Positions 34,311 to 41,631 of a DNA stretch of 64,000 nt are shown piece after piece; position 1 is the stretch's first letter; each line of letters begins with the position of its first letter. The notes beneath the pieces were generated by a model. The model was given only the letters and a program-made list of their open reading frames with translations. It was not told where the DNA came from and did not search any database. The position numbers and the translations under genes are program-made. Source of the stretch: Nonomuraea guangzhouensis (GTDB lineage: Bacteria > Actinomycetota > Actinomycetes > Streptosporangiales > Streptosporangiaceae). The stretch lies in assembly GCF_019396345.1 (NCBI RefSeq), contig NZ_JAHKRM010000008.1, positions 62,001 through 126,000 on the forward strand. Reading direction: 5' to 3'.

Positions 34311-34374
34311 ACATAGCGGGTTGCACAATTCTGCGCATGTCCCTGTGCGCCCGGATGCCTACATTGGCGGCATG
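34311..34374 (+). repeat. Upstream element of cassette 1 (matches 37581-37645)
   Basis: The block starts ACATAGCGGGTTGCACAATT and continues TCTGCGCATGT, ending at the ATG of the first ANL-fragment gene. The second cassette carries GCATAGCGATCTGCATATTC then CGCCCCATGT in the same place. Both share a CATAGCG-N3-TGCA...TTC-GC-CATGT core and a GATGCC block shortly before the start codon. This is either a shared promoter/operator or a footprint of the duplication. Confidence 0.55.
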
Positions 34375-35115
34375 ACCTGGACAGAGCTGGTGCTGGGCGC
34401 CTCTCCCGTACAGGGCGAGCAGCCCGCGGTGAGCGACGTCAGAACCGGAGAGGTGCTGTCGTACTCCGCGTTCGCGCGGAAGGTCACGCACGCGGCGGCG
34501 GGGCTGCGCCGTCACGGTCTCCGCTACGGCGACCGCGTGATCGTCGACATGCCGCTCGGTGCGGGGTTCGCCGTCGCGGTGCACTCGGTCGCCTGGTCCG
34601 GCGGGGTGGCGGTGCTCGGCGCCACCGGCACGGCCCGCATGATGATCGCCCAGCGCGACTACGACCCGCTCGCGGTGGACGTGCAGAAGGTCTTCACCTT
34701 CGAGCCGACGCCGGGGGAGCTCTCGTTCGGCGATCTGCTGGGTGAGCGTACGGTCGAGTTCGGCCCGCTGGCCGGCCCCGCGCTGAGCGTCGACGGCGAA
34801 CACGTCTACGACCACGACGAGCTGGCGACGGACCTGCGCAAGCTGTCGTCGCGGGTGCTGGTCAGGCAGGACGACGTCGTGCTCGCGGCGGTCAGCGATC
34901 CGCTCAAAGGACTGCGGGTGCTCGACCTGGCGCTGATGTCGGGCGCCCATGTGATCATCGCGCACGAGCCGAGTCTGATCGGCTGCCGCGTGCTCGCCCA
35001 CGAGCACGACGCCACCCTTGTGATCGCGCCGAACGAGGTGGTCAGGCGCCTGCTCGGTGATCCAACGTTGCGGGTTGTGGACGAAAGGGCCGTCGTCAGC
35101 TCGCTCACCCGGTGA
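34372..35115 (+). CDS. Truncated adenylate-forming (ANL) domain protein, cassette 1
   Basis: The protein is 247 aa. Residues ~20-90 resemble the N-terminal subdomain of AMP-binding enzymes: LSYSAFARKVTHAAAGLRRH, then GLRYGDRVIVDMPLGAGF and a glycine-rich AWSGGVAVLGATGTA. Residues ~150-235 resemble the following subdomain (DDVVLAAVSDPLKGLRVLDL, SGAHVIIAHEP). The ATP phosphate loop (SGTTG) and the whole C-terminal lid with its catalytic lysine are missing. Catalysis is therefore unlikely; ligand sensing or a scaffold role is inference. It lies 53 bp before a LuxR-type regulator, the same order as cassette 2. Confidence 0.65.
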   Translation: MTWTELVLGASPVQGEQPAVSDVRTGEVLSYSAFARKVTHAAAGLRRHGLRYGDRVIVDMPLGAGFAVAVHSVAWSGGVAVLGATGTARMMIAQRDYDPLAVDVQKVFTFEPTPGELSFGDLLGERTVEFGPLAGPALSVDGEHVYDHDELATDLRKLSSRVLVRQDDVVLAAVSDPLKGLRVLDLALMSGAHVIIAHEPSLIGCRVLAHEHDATLVIAPNEVVRRLLGDPTLRVVDERAVVSSLTR

Positions 35116-35123
35116 AATCTGCG

Positions 35124-35140
35124 ACACTGTGGGAGAGTGT
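35124..35140 (+). promoter_or_regulatory. Inverted repeat upstream of the cassette 1 regulator
   Basis: ACACT-N7-AGTGT (ACACTGTGGGAGAGTGT), followed by GATCC. A related site stands before the cassette 2 regulator at 38058-38070. The placement, between the ANL-fragment stop and the regulator ATG, suits autoregulation. Confidence 0.5.
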
Positions 35141-35168
35141 GATCCTTCCGCGACGCAGGGTGACCACA

Positions 35169-37586
35169 ATGTCCGAGCCCCCCAGGCACAATCTTCCAGC
35201 CGAGCCCAACAGGTTCGTGGGTCGCGAACGCGACGTCGACGACCTGTGCGGGCTGCTGGGCGAGACCCGCGTGGTCACGCTGTGCGGGGTCGGCGGCATC
35301 GGCAAGACCCGGCTGGCCCTGCGGGTCGCCGCCCGGCTGGTGCCCTCCTATCCGGGCGGCGTGTGGCTGGTCGAGCTGGCCAGGCTCACCCGGGGCGAGC
35401 TGATCCTCCAGGAGATCGGCCACGCCCTCGGCATCCACGAAGAGGGCACCCGCCCGCTGCTCGACACGGTCACGGCCCGGCTGCGCGACACGCACGCCCT
35501 GCTGCTGCTCGACAACTGCGAGCACCTGATCGACCAGTGCGCGGAAGTGGCCGCCGAGCTCGTCGCGGCGTGCCGGGGTCTCGGCATCCTGGCCACCAGC
35601 CGCGAGCCGCTGCGCATCGCCAGCGAGCTGGTCTGGCGGGTGCCGCCGCTCGACCTGCCCGACGAGCGGCATCCCGACGCCGAGTCCGTGCTGCTGTTCG
35701 TCGACCGCGCCGCCGCGGCGGGCACCAGGCTGAGCCAGGCGAGCCGGGCCGACGTCGTACGGCTGTGCCGGGCGCTCGACGGGCTGCCGCTCGCGCTGGA
35801 GCTGGCCGCGGCCCGCACCAGCCTGCTCAGCCCCGGGCAGATCGTCGACCGGATCGACGGCCGCTTCTCGCTGCTCACCACGGGCGGCCGCACCGCTCCG
35901 CCCCGCCAGCGCACGCTGCTGGCCGCGGTCGAATGGAGCTACGACCTGCTGTCGGCCAAGGAGCAGGTGCTCCTGCGGAGATTGTCGGTGTTCGCCGGGT
36001 CCTTCGACCTCGAACTCGCCGAGCAGATCTGCGCCGACCGGCCCATCTCCGAGGCCGAGATCGTCGACCTGCTCGGCGCCCTGGTCGACAAGTCCCTCGT
36101 GCTGTGCGACGAGGAACGCCGGCGCTACCGGCTGCTGGAGACCATCAAGCACTACGCGGCCGAACGGCTGGCGGAGGCGGCCGAGCGCGAGGTGCTGCGC
36201 GACCGGCACCTGGAGGTGCTGTGCGAGCTGCAGCTGCGCCACTTCGCCACGGAGATGGTCGAGCCCGACCTGCCGTGGCCGGTGCGGCTGGCCGCGCTGA
36301 CCGCCAGCCGGAGCCTGGTCGACGACCAGCGGGCCGCGCTCGACTGGGCGATCGCGTCCGGCAACGCGCCGCTGGGCCTGCGCCTGTGCGCCTACAGCAC
36401 CAGCCTGCTCCCGGTCAGCAGCGCCAACCCGGCCGAGATCGTCGGCTGGGTCGAGCGCCTGCTGGCACTCGACCTGACCCAGGTGTCCGACGAGCAGATC
36501 GCGCACGCCCAGGCGTACCTCGCCTATGGGCTGGAGGGCCGCGACGAGCTGGCCCGCTCGCTGGAGTGCGCCAGCGCCAGCCTGGCGGGCCTGGGCGACG
36601 ACAACGTCTTCCCCACCTGCGTCATGCACAGCCTGGTCGTCATACTGCTGCTGCGCATGGGCCTGGTCGACGAGGCGCTGCACCACGCCGAGACCGGCCT
36701 GGCCGTGGCCACCGCCTCCGGCGACCAGTGGAACCAGGCGGCCGGGCTGGCCGGGCTGTCGGCGGTGGCACTCACCCGGGGCCGGTTGCGCGAGGCCCAG
36801 TGCCACGGTGAGGAGGCCCTGGCCAAGGCGCGCCAGCACGGGCACCGCTGGCTGCTGGCCAGGACCGCGACGCAGCTCGGCGCGGTCGCCGAGGCGCGCG
36901 GCGACCTGGTGAAGGCGCTGGCCCAGTACGAACTGGCGATCCCGTGGCTGGAGGAGCTCAACGGCACCATCGAGCTGGCCCGCTGCCTGGCCAGGATCGG
37001 CCGGGTCGCGGCGCTGCTGCACGAGTTCGGGGTGGCCAGGGAACGGCTGGCCGCGAGCCTGTCGCTGAGCAGGCAGACCGGGCAGCGCCAGAGCGTGGCC
37101 CGCTGCCTCGTGGGCCTGTCGGTGCTGGCGGAGGCCGAAGGCGACCTGGAGAGCTCCGTGCTGGCCGCCGCCTCGGCCACCGCCCTCCGCGAGTCGATGG
37201 GCCAGCTCTCCGCGACGAGCCGCATCGAGGAACTGCTCACCCGTGCCCGCGGCAAGCTCGGCGAAAGCCGCACGGCGGCGCTCTGGTCGCGGGGCAGGAC
37301 GATGAGCCCCGACGACGCCGCCCGCCAGGTTCTCGCGGGCGAACGGCCGGTCCAGGCGGGTCCCCTGGTGGCCGAGCCCGTCAGGCACTCGCTGCTGACC
37401 GCCCGCGAGCAGGAGATCGCGGCCCTGCTGACCAGGGGCCTGTCCAACCGGGCCATCGCCGAGGAGCTCGTCATCAGCCCCGCCACGGTGGCCAGGCACA
37501 TCGCCAACATCATGGAGAAGCTCGGCTACACCTCGCGCGCTCAGATCGCGGTGTGGGCCGCCGAACAACCACGCGGTTCTGCATAG
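35169..37586 (+). CDS. Large ATP-binding LuxR-family regulator, cassette 1
   Basis: A STAND-type regulator of 805 aa. MSEPPRHNLPAEPNRFVGRE leads into an NB-ARC ATPase with Walker A GVGGIGKT at residues 40-47 and the Walker B-like LLLLDNCEHL. Winged-helix and TPR-like helices follow (residues ~330-700). The C-terminal ~65 residues are a LuxR (GerE) HTH: TAREQEIAALLTRGLSNRAI and SPATVARHIANIMEKLGY. ATG 35169 follows AGGGTGA. The linker between TPR and HTH is short, unlike its paralogue. The target genes are unknown. Confidence 0.9.
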   Translation: MSEPPRHNLPAEPNRFVGRERDVDDLCGLLGETRVVTLCGVGGIGKTRLALRVAARLVPSYPGGVWLVELARLTRGELILQEIGHALGIHEEGTRPLLDTVTARLRDTHALLLLDNCEHLIDQCAEVAAELVAACRGLGILATSREPLRIASELVWRVPPLDLPDERHPDAESVLLFVDRAAAAGTRLSQASRADVVRLCRALDGLPLALELAAARTSLLSPGQIVDRIDGRFSLLTTGGRTAPPRQRTLLAAVEWSYDLLSAKEQVLLRRLSVFAGSFDLELAEQICADRPISEAEIVDLLGALVDKSLVLCDEERRRYRLLETIKHYAAERLAEAAEREVLRDRHLEVLCELQLRHFATEMVEPDLPWPVRLAALTASRSLVDDQRAALDWAIASGNAPLGLRLCAYSTSLLPVSSANPAEIVGWVERLLALDLTQVSDEQIAHAQAYLAYGLEGRDELARSLECASASLAGLGDDNVFPTCVMHSLVVILLLRMGLVDEALHHAETGLAVATASGDQWNQAAGLAGLSAVALTRGRLREAQCHGEEALAKARQHGHRWLLARTATQLGAVAEARGDLVKALAQYELAIPWLEELNGTIELARCLARIGRVAALLHEFGVARERLAASLSLSRQTGQRQSVARCLVGLSVLAEAEGDLESSVLAAASATALRESMGQLSATSRIEELLTRARGKLGESRTAALWSRGRTMSPDDAARQVLAGERPVQAGPLVAEPVRHSLLTAREQEIAALLTRGLSNRAIAEELVISPATVARHIANIMEKLGYTSRAQIAVWAAEQPRGSA

Positions 37587-37645
37587 CGATCTGCATATTC
37601 CGCCCCATGTGTGCATGAGATGCCCTCCATAGCGTGGGCGCCATG
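37581..37645 (+). repeat. Upstream element of cassette 2 (matches 34311-34374)
   Basis: It starts GCATAGCGATCTGCATATTC and ends at the ATG of the second ANL-fragment gene. Its first bases are the last codon and stop of the cassette 1 regulator, so the promoter-like element now overlaps the upstream gene. Confidence 0.5.
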
Positions 37646-38074
37646 GAGGAGCGCATCGTGATGGTGGACTCTGGCACCGGTCTGTGTCTCACTGAGGGGC
37701 AGCTGGACGAGAGGTCGGCCGCCGCGACCGTCCAGCTGCGCCGCCGGGGTGTGCGCGCGGGCGACACGGTGCTCATCTGCCTGACCGTCGGTCCCGATCT
37801 GCTCGTGGCGACCGACGCGGTGATAGCCGCCGGCGGGGTCGTCTGGCCGATCCCGCCGGAGCTCGACGCGGGCAGACTGCGAGATCGGATCATCGCCAGC
37901 CGGGCCCGGCTGATGATCTCCGACCTGCCGCAGGCGATGGACGCGGCGAAAGAGTCATGGGTCCGCATGGTGGTGAGCGTCGCGGATCTTCACTCATATC
38001 CGGCCAGTCGCGAACTGTGTACGGAAAGTGATCGCGCCAGGTGGCGAACCAAGGGAGACTGTGAGGGAGTGTGA
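37643..38074 (+). CDS. Truncated adenylate-forming (ANL) domain protein, cassette 2
   Basis: The protein is 143 aa. Residues ~15-85 resemble the ANL N-terminal subdomain (LTEGQLDERSAAATVQLRRR, GVRAGDTVLICLTVGPDLLV, DAVIAAGGVVWPIPPEL). RDRIIASRARLMISD continues the alignment. The rest of the enzyme, including phosphate loop and lid, is absent, and the fragment is even shorter than the cassette 1 protein. Start ATG 37643; the GTG at 37634 is an alternative. Its last codons overlap the inverted repeat before the next regulator. Confidence 0.6.
   Translation: MEERIVMVDSGTGLCLTEGQLDERSAAATVQLRRRGVRAGDTVLICLTVGPDLLVATDAVIAAGGVVWPIPPELDAGRLRDRIIASRARLMISDLPQAMDAAKESWVRMVVSVADLHSYPASRELCTESDRARWRTKGDCEGV
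38058..38070 (+). promoter_or_regulatory. Inverted repeat upstream of the cassette 2 regulator
   Basis: ACT-N7-AGT within GGAGACTGTGAGGGAGTGTG, followed by GATCC. It is the counterpart of 35124-35140; the outer arm bases have drifted. It sits inside the 3' end of the second ANL-fragment gene. Confidence 0.4.
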
Positions 38075-38102
38075 TCCCCCCGCCAACACTTGGACCTACC
38101 TC

Positions 38103-40667
38103 ATGACCGCACAAGTCCAGCACAACCTCCCCGCCGAACCGAACCGTTTCGTCGGACGGGCACGCGACGTGGCCGAGCTGTGCGCGCTGGTCCGCGGTGA
38201 GCGCGTGGTCACGCTCAGCGGAGTGGGTGGCATCGGCAAGACCCGCCTGTCGCTGCGGGTCGCGGCCAGGGCGCTGCCCGGCTTCACCGACGGTGTGTGG
38301 CTGGTCCAGCTCGCCCGCGTCAGCGACCCCGAGCTGATCGTGAAGGAGATGGCCGACGTGCTCGGCGTCCGGGAGGAGGGCTCCGAGCGGCTGCTCGACG
38401 GCCTCCGGGTCCGGCTGCGCGGCACCAGGACGCTGCTCCTGCTCGACAACTGCGAGCACCTCGTCGAACCATGCGCCGAGCTGGTCGCCGGCCTGATCGC
38501 CGACTGCCCCGAGCTGAGATTCCTGCTCACCAGCCGTGAGCCGCTGCGCATCCCCGGCGAGCTGATCTGGCGGGTGCCGCCGCTCGACCTGCCCGACGAG
38601 TGTCACCCCGACGCCGAGTCCGTGCTGTTCTTCGTCGAGCGGGCGGCCGCGGCCGGAGCCCGCGCGGTGACCGACAGCATGCCCGACGTCATCCGGCTGT
38701 GCCGGGCGCTCGACGGGCTGCCGCTCGCGCTGGAGCTGGCCGCGGCCCGCAGCAGCCTGCTCAGCCCCGGCCGGATCGCCGACCGGATCGGCGACCGCTT
38801 CCGGCTGCTGACCACCGGCGACCGCACCGCCCACGCCCGCCAGCGCACGCTGCTGGCCACGGTCGAGTGGAGCCATGACCTGCTCGACCACAAGGAACGC
38901 GTGCTGCTGCGCAGGCTGTCGGTGTTCGCCGGGCGCTTCGACCTCGACCTGGCCGAGCAGGTGTGCGCCGACGGCGGCCTCCTGCGCGGCAGCGAGGTGC
39001 TCGACGTGCTCAGCGGCCTGGTCGACAAGTCGCTGGTGCTCCACCACGGCGACGGCGGCCGCTACCACCTGCTGGACACCATCAGGCACTACGCGGCCGA
39101 GCGGCTGCGCGAGGCCGGCGAGGAGGCGCGGCTGCGTGGCGGCCACCTCCAGGTGATCTGCGCCGAGATGGAGCGCTGTTACGAGGCCGGTTCGCTCGAC
39201 CGCCGGCTGTCGTGGCCGGCCCGCGCCGTGCACTTCGCCAGGGGCCGCACGCTCCTCGACGACTGCCGGGCGGCGATCGACTGGGCCGTCGAGTCCGGCA
39301 GCGCCGAGCTGGGGCTGCGGCTGGCCCACGCGGCACTGGCCATCCTCGCCGTACGCGGCGATCTGAGGGAGACCGTCGGCTGGTACGAGCGGCTGCTGGG
39401 TCTCGACCTGTCCGACGTGCCCGCCGACCTGATCGGCGTGGCCAAGGGCGGGCTCGCCTTCGGGCTCGAAGCGCGTGACGAGCTGGACCGGGCCGCCGGG
39501 CTCATCGAGGAGAGCATCGAGGAGCAGAAGCGGCACCCCTACACGCACTGGCTCGGCGTCACCTACGGCGCGGCCCTCGCCGTCTTCTTCCGCACCGGCC
39601 AGAGCGACACGGCCCTGCGCTACCTGCGTGAGCTCGAAACGGCGGCGGCCGGGCACGACGACCTGTTCAACCTGACGACCGCCCGCATCGCCCGGCTCAA
39701 CCTGGCGCTGTTCCAGGGGCAGCCGCGCCAGGCCCAGCGGTTCGGTGAGGAGGCGCTGGCCCTGGCAATGGAGGCCGGTCACCACTGGACCCTCGCCAGG
39801 GCCCTGACCCACCTGGGCGCGGTGGCCGAGGCGAGGGGCGACCTGGAGGCCGCCATGCGGCACCACGCGGCGGCGCTGCCCATCCTGGAGGAGCTCGACA
39901 ACCGGGTCGAGCTGGCCCGCTGCCAGGCCAAGGTCGGCAGAGTGGCGGCCCGGCTGCACGACTTCCCCGCCGCCCGGCGCAGTCTGGCCGCCAGCCTGGT
40001 GCTGAGCAGGCAGACCGGCCGGCGCAGCGGCGTCGTCCGGGCGCTGGTCGCCCTGTCCGTCCTGGCGCAGGCCGAGGGTGATCTCGACGGGGCGGTCCGC
40101 GCGGCCGCGGCGGCGAACGCGCTGCGCGAGTCGATCGGCCAGCACGACGCCCCGGCCCGCACCCAGGAGTTGCTCTCGCTCGCCCGCGACAAGCTCGGCG
40201 AGGGGCGCGTGGCGCTGCTGTGGGCGAGCGGCACCGAACAGGAACCCGGCGCGGTGGCCCGGCGGATCCTCGACCGGGCATCCGATGGGGCGTCCGACGG
40301 CCGGGCGTGCGAGGGCCGGGCGTGCGAGGGCCGGGCGTGCGACGGTCGGGCGTGCGATGGCGGGGCGTGCGATGCCGCCGACGTCCACGAGGCCGCCCTC
40401 CCTACCCCTTCCCTGCCCGCCTCCCTGTTCGTGTCCTTGTCCGGCCCGGCCGTCCGCGAGCTGCGCAACGCGACGCTGACGGTGCGCGAGCGGGAGATCG
40501 CCGGGCTGCTCACCGAGGGCCTGAGCAACCGGGCCGTCGCGGCGCAACTGGTGATCAGCCCCGCGACGGTCGCCAGGCACGTGGCCAACATCATGGAGAA
40601 GCTCGGCTTCAGCTCGCGCGCCCAGATCGCGGTCTGGGCGGCCGAACGCCGCCTCGACAACCGGTGA
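38103..40667 (+). CDS. Large ATP-binding LuxR-family regulator, cassette 2
   Basis: The protein is 854 aa and a close paralogue of the 35169-37586 product over its whole length. It shares NLPAEPNRFVGRARDV, Walker A GVGGIGKT at residues 40-47, LLLLDNCEHL, and the winged-helix/TPR part. The C-terminal LuxR HTH is TVREREIAGLLTEGLSNRAV and SPATVARHVANIMEKLGF. It differs by an insertion before the HTH: five tandem 5-residue units (consensus GRAC plus Asp or Glu) at about residues 732-756, then a Pro/Ser-rich stretch. It is followed 16 bp later by an alpha/beta hydrolase that may share its transcript. Confidence 0.9.
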   Translation: MTAQVQHNLPAEPNRFVGRARDVAELCALVRGERVVTLSGVGGIGKTRLSLRVAARALPGFTDGVWLVQLARVSDPELIVKEMADVLGVREEGSERLLDGLRVRLRGTRTLLLLDNCEHLVEPCAELVAGLIADCPELRFLLTSREPLRIPGELIWRVPPLDLPDECHPDAESVLFFVERAAAAGARAVTDSMPDVIRLCRALDGLPLALELAAARSSLLSPGRIADRIGDRFRLLTTGDRTAHARQRTLLATVEWSHDLLDHKERVLLRRLSVFAGRFDLDLAEQVCADGGLLRGSEVLDVLSGLVDKSLVLHHGDGGRYHLLDTIRHYAAERLREAGEEARLRGGHLQVICAEMERCYEAGSLDRRLSWPARAVHFARGRTLLDDCRAAIDWAVESGSAELGLRLAHAALAILAVRGDLRETVGWYERLLGLDLSDVPADLIGVAKGGLAFGLEARDELDRAAGLIEESIEEQKRHPYTHWLGVTYGAALAVFFRTGQSDTALRYLRELETAAAGHDDLFNLTTARIARLNLALFQGQPRQAQRFGEEALALAMEAGHHWTLARALTHLGAVAEARGDLEAAMRHHAAALPILEELDNRVELARCQAKVGRVAARLHDFPAARRSLAASLVLSRQTGRRSGVVRALVALSVLAQAEGDLDGAVRAAAAANALRESIGQHDAPARTQELLSLARDKLGEGRVALLWASGTEQEPGAVARRILDRASDGASDGRACEGRACEGRACDGRACDGGACDAADVHEAALPTPSLPASLFVSLSGPAVRELRNATLTVREREIAGLLTEGLSNRAVAAQLVISPATVARHVANIMEKLGFSSRAQIAVWAAERRLDNR
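40296..40370 (+). repeat. 15-bp in-frame minisatellite (5 copies)
   Basis: Five direct repeats of GACGGCCGGGCGTGC with small changes (GAGGGCCGGGCGTGC twice, GACGGTCGGGCGTGC, GATGGCGGGGCGTGC), ending near GATGCC. Each adds five residues with one Cys, so the linker gains five evenly spaced cysteines. The paralogous regulator has none. Confidence 0.9.
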
Positions 40668-40683
40668 CCCTAAGCTCGGAAGC

Positions 40684-41436
40684 ATGCCGCTCGCCCCTAA
40701 CTTCCCGGTCATGCTCCGCACCGAGGACGGCGTCCGCATAGACGCCGCGCACACGCCCTCCACCCGCTCCGACCTCGGCATCGTGGTGGCGCACGGGTTC
40801 ACCGGCGGGTGGCGCGACCGTGCCACCAGGCGCATCGTGCACGTGCTGAGCAATCATGGCGGCGTGATCGCGTTCGACTTCCGCGGGCACGGGCGGTCCG
40901 GCGGCGAGTCCACCGTGGGCGACAAGGAGATCCTCGACGTCGAGGCCGCCGTACGGCACGCGCGGGTGATCGGCTACTCCAAGGTCGCCGTGGTCGGCTT
41001 CTCCATGGGCGCCGCCGTGGCCGTACGGCACGCCGGACTGATCGGCGGCGTCGACGCGGTGGTGTCGGTGAGCGGCCCGGCCCGCTGGTACTACCGCGGC
41101 ACCAAGCCGATGCGCCAGGTGCACTGGGCCATCGAGCAGCCGATCGGCAGATGGGCGGCCAGGATGGCCAAGCGCACCAGGATCGCCCGCGGCCGGTGGG
41201 AGCCGATCCCGGTGCCGCCCCACGAGGCCGCCGCGCTGATCTCCCCGACGCCGCTGCTGGTCGTCCACGGCGACGCCGACACGTTCTTCCCGCTGGAGCA
41301 CGCGTACCAGCTCTACGAGGGCGCGCGCGAGCCCAAGAGGCTCTGGATCGAGCAGGGGTACGGCCACGCGGAGTCCGCCGCCAACCCGGAACTCATTCGT
41401 CGCATCGGAAAGTGGATCGGTTCGAACCTTTTCTGA
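40684..41436 (+). CDS. Alpha/beta hydrolase
   Basis: The protein is 250 aa. HGFTGGWRDRATRR is the oxyanion region. The nucleophile elbow GFSMGAA places Ser107, acid residues are in HGDADTFFP (Asp197/Asp199), and the base is His228 in GYGHAES. The triad is complete. Serine hydrolases of this type are esterases, lipases or thioesterases; substrate unknown. It lies 16 bp after the second LuxR-type regulator on the same strand. Confidence 0.85.
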   Translation: MPLAPNFPVMLRTEDGVRIDAAHTPSTRSDLGIVVAHGFTGGWRDRATRRIVHVLSNHGGVIAFDFRGHGRSGGESTVGDKEILDVEAAVRHARVIGYSKVAVVGFSMGAAVAVRHAGLIGGVDAVVSVSGPARWYYRGTKPMRQVHWAIEQPIGRWAARMAKRTRIARGRWEPIPVPPHEAAALISPTPLLVVHGDADTFFPLEHAYQLYEGAREPKRLWIEQGYGHAESAANPELIRRIGKWIGSNLF

Positions 41437-41439
41437 GTA

Positions 41440-41630
41440 ATAGACGTCTATCTAGGGCGGATGGAAGAAATCCGCCGGGAGAAAGTCCCTGGGGAAGGAA
41501 ACCGTCGAGGCGGTGACCATGGGACATACTTCGTGGAGTAGCGGGTTTCGCACCTAGCGTTGCGGGGGCGCGCTGGGTGTACATCCTGCTGAACGAGGGC
41601 TCCGGTACGTCGTACCGGAGCCCTCGTTCT
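41440..41630 (+). ncRNA. Candidate structured RNA between hydrolase and aldehyde dehydrogenase genes
   Basis: The 195 bp gap holds several short stems: ATAGACGTCTAT (perfect palindrome), GGCGGAT-N7-ATCCGCC, and GGGA-N5-TCCC. It ends in the strong terminator at 41592-41628. Only a 12-codon frame (ATG ~41519) is present. It could be a small RNA, a 3' UTR of the hydrolase mRNA or a leader. No clear promoter was found. Confidence 0.3.
41592..41628. terminator. Perfect 17-bp bidirectional terminator
   Basis: AACGAGGGCTCCGGTAC and GTACCGGAGCCCTCGTT pair completely around the triloop GTC, with TCTTTC on the plus side and A-rich sequence on the other. It separates the plus-strand hydrolase region from the minus-strand aldehyde dehydrogenase. 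Confidence 0.9.
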
Positions 41631-41631
41631 T

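Noticed and set aside
40296..40370. Short tandem repeats considered as a CRISPR array
   Set aside because: Units are 15 bp with no spacers, stay in frame inside a coding region, and no cas gene is near.
34806..40853. 936- and 987-codon minus-strand frames
   Set aside because: Both are shadows of the two LuxR-type regulators and share similarity only because those genes are paralogous.
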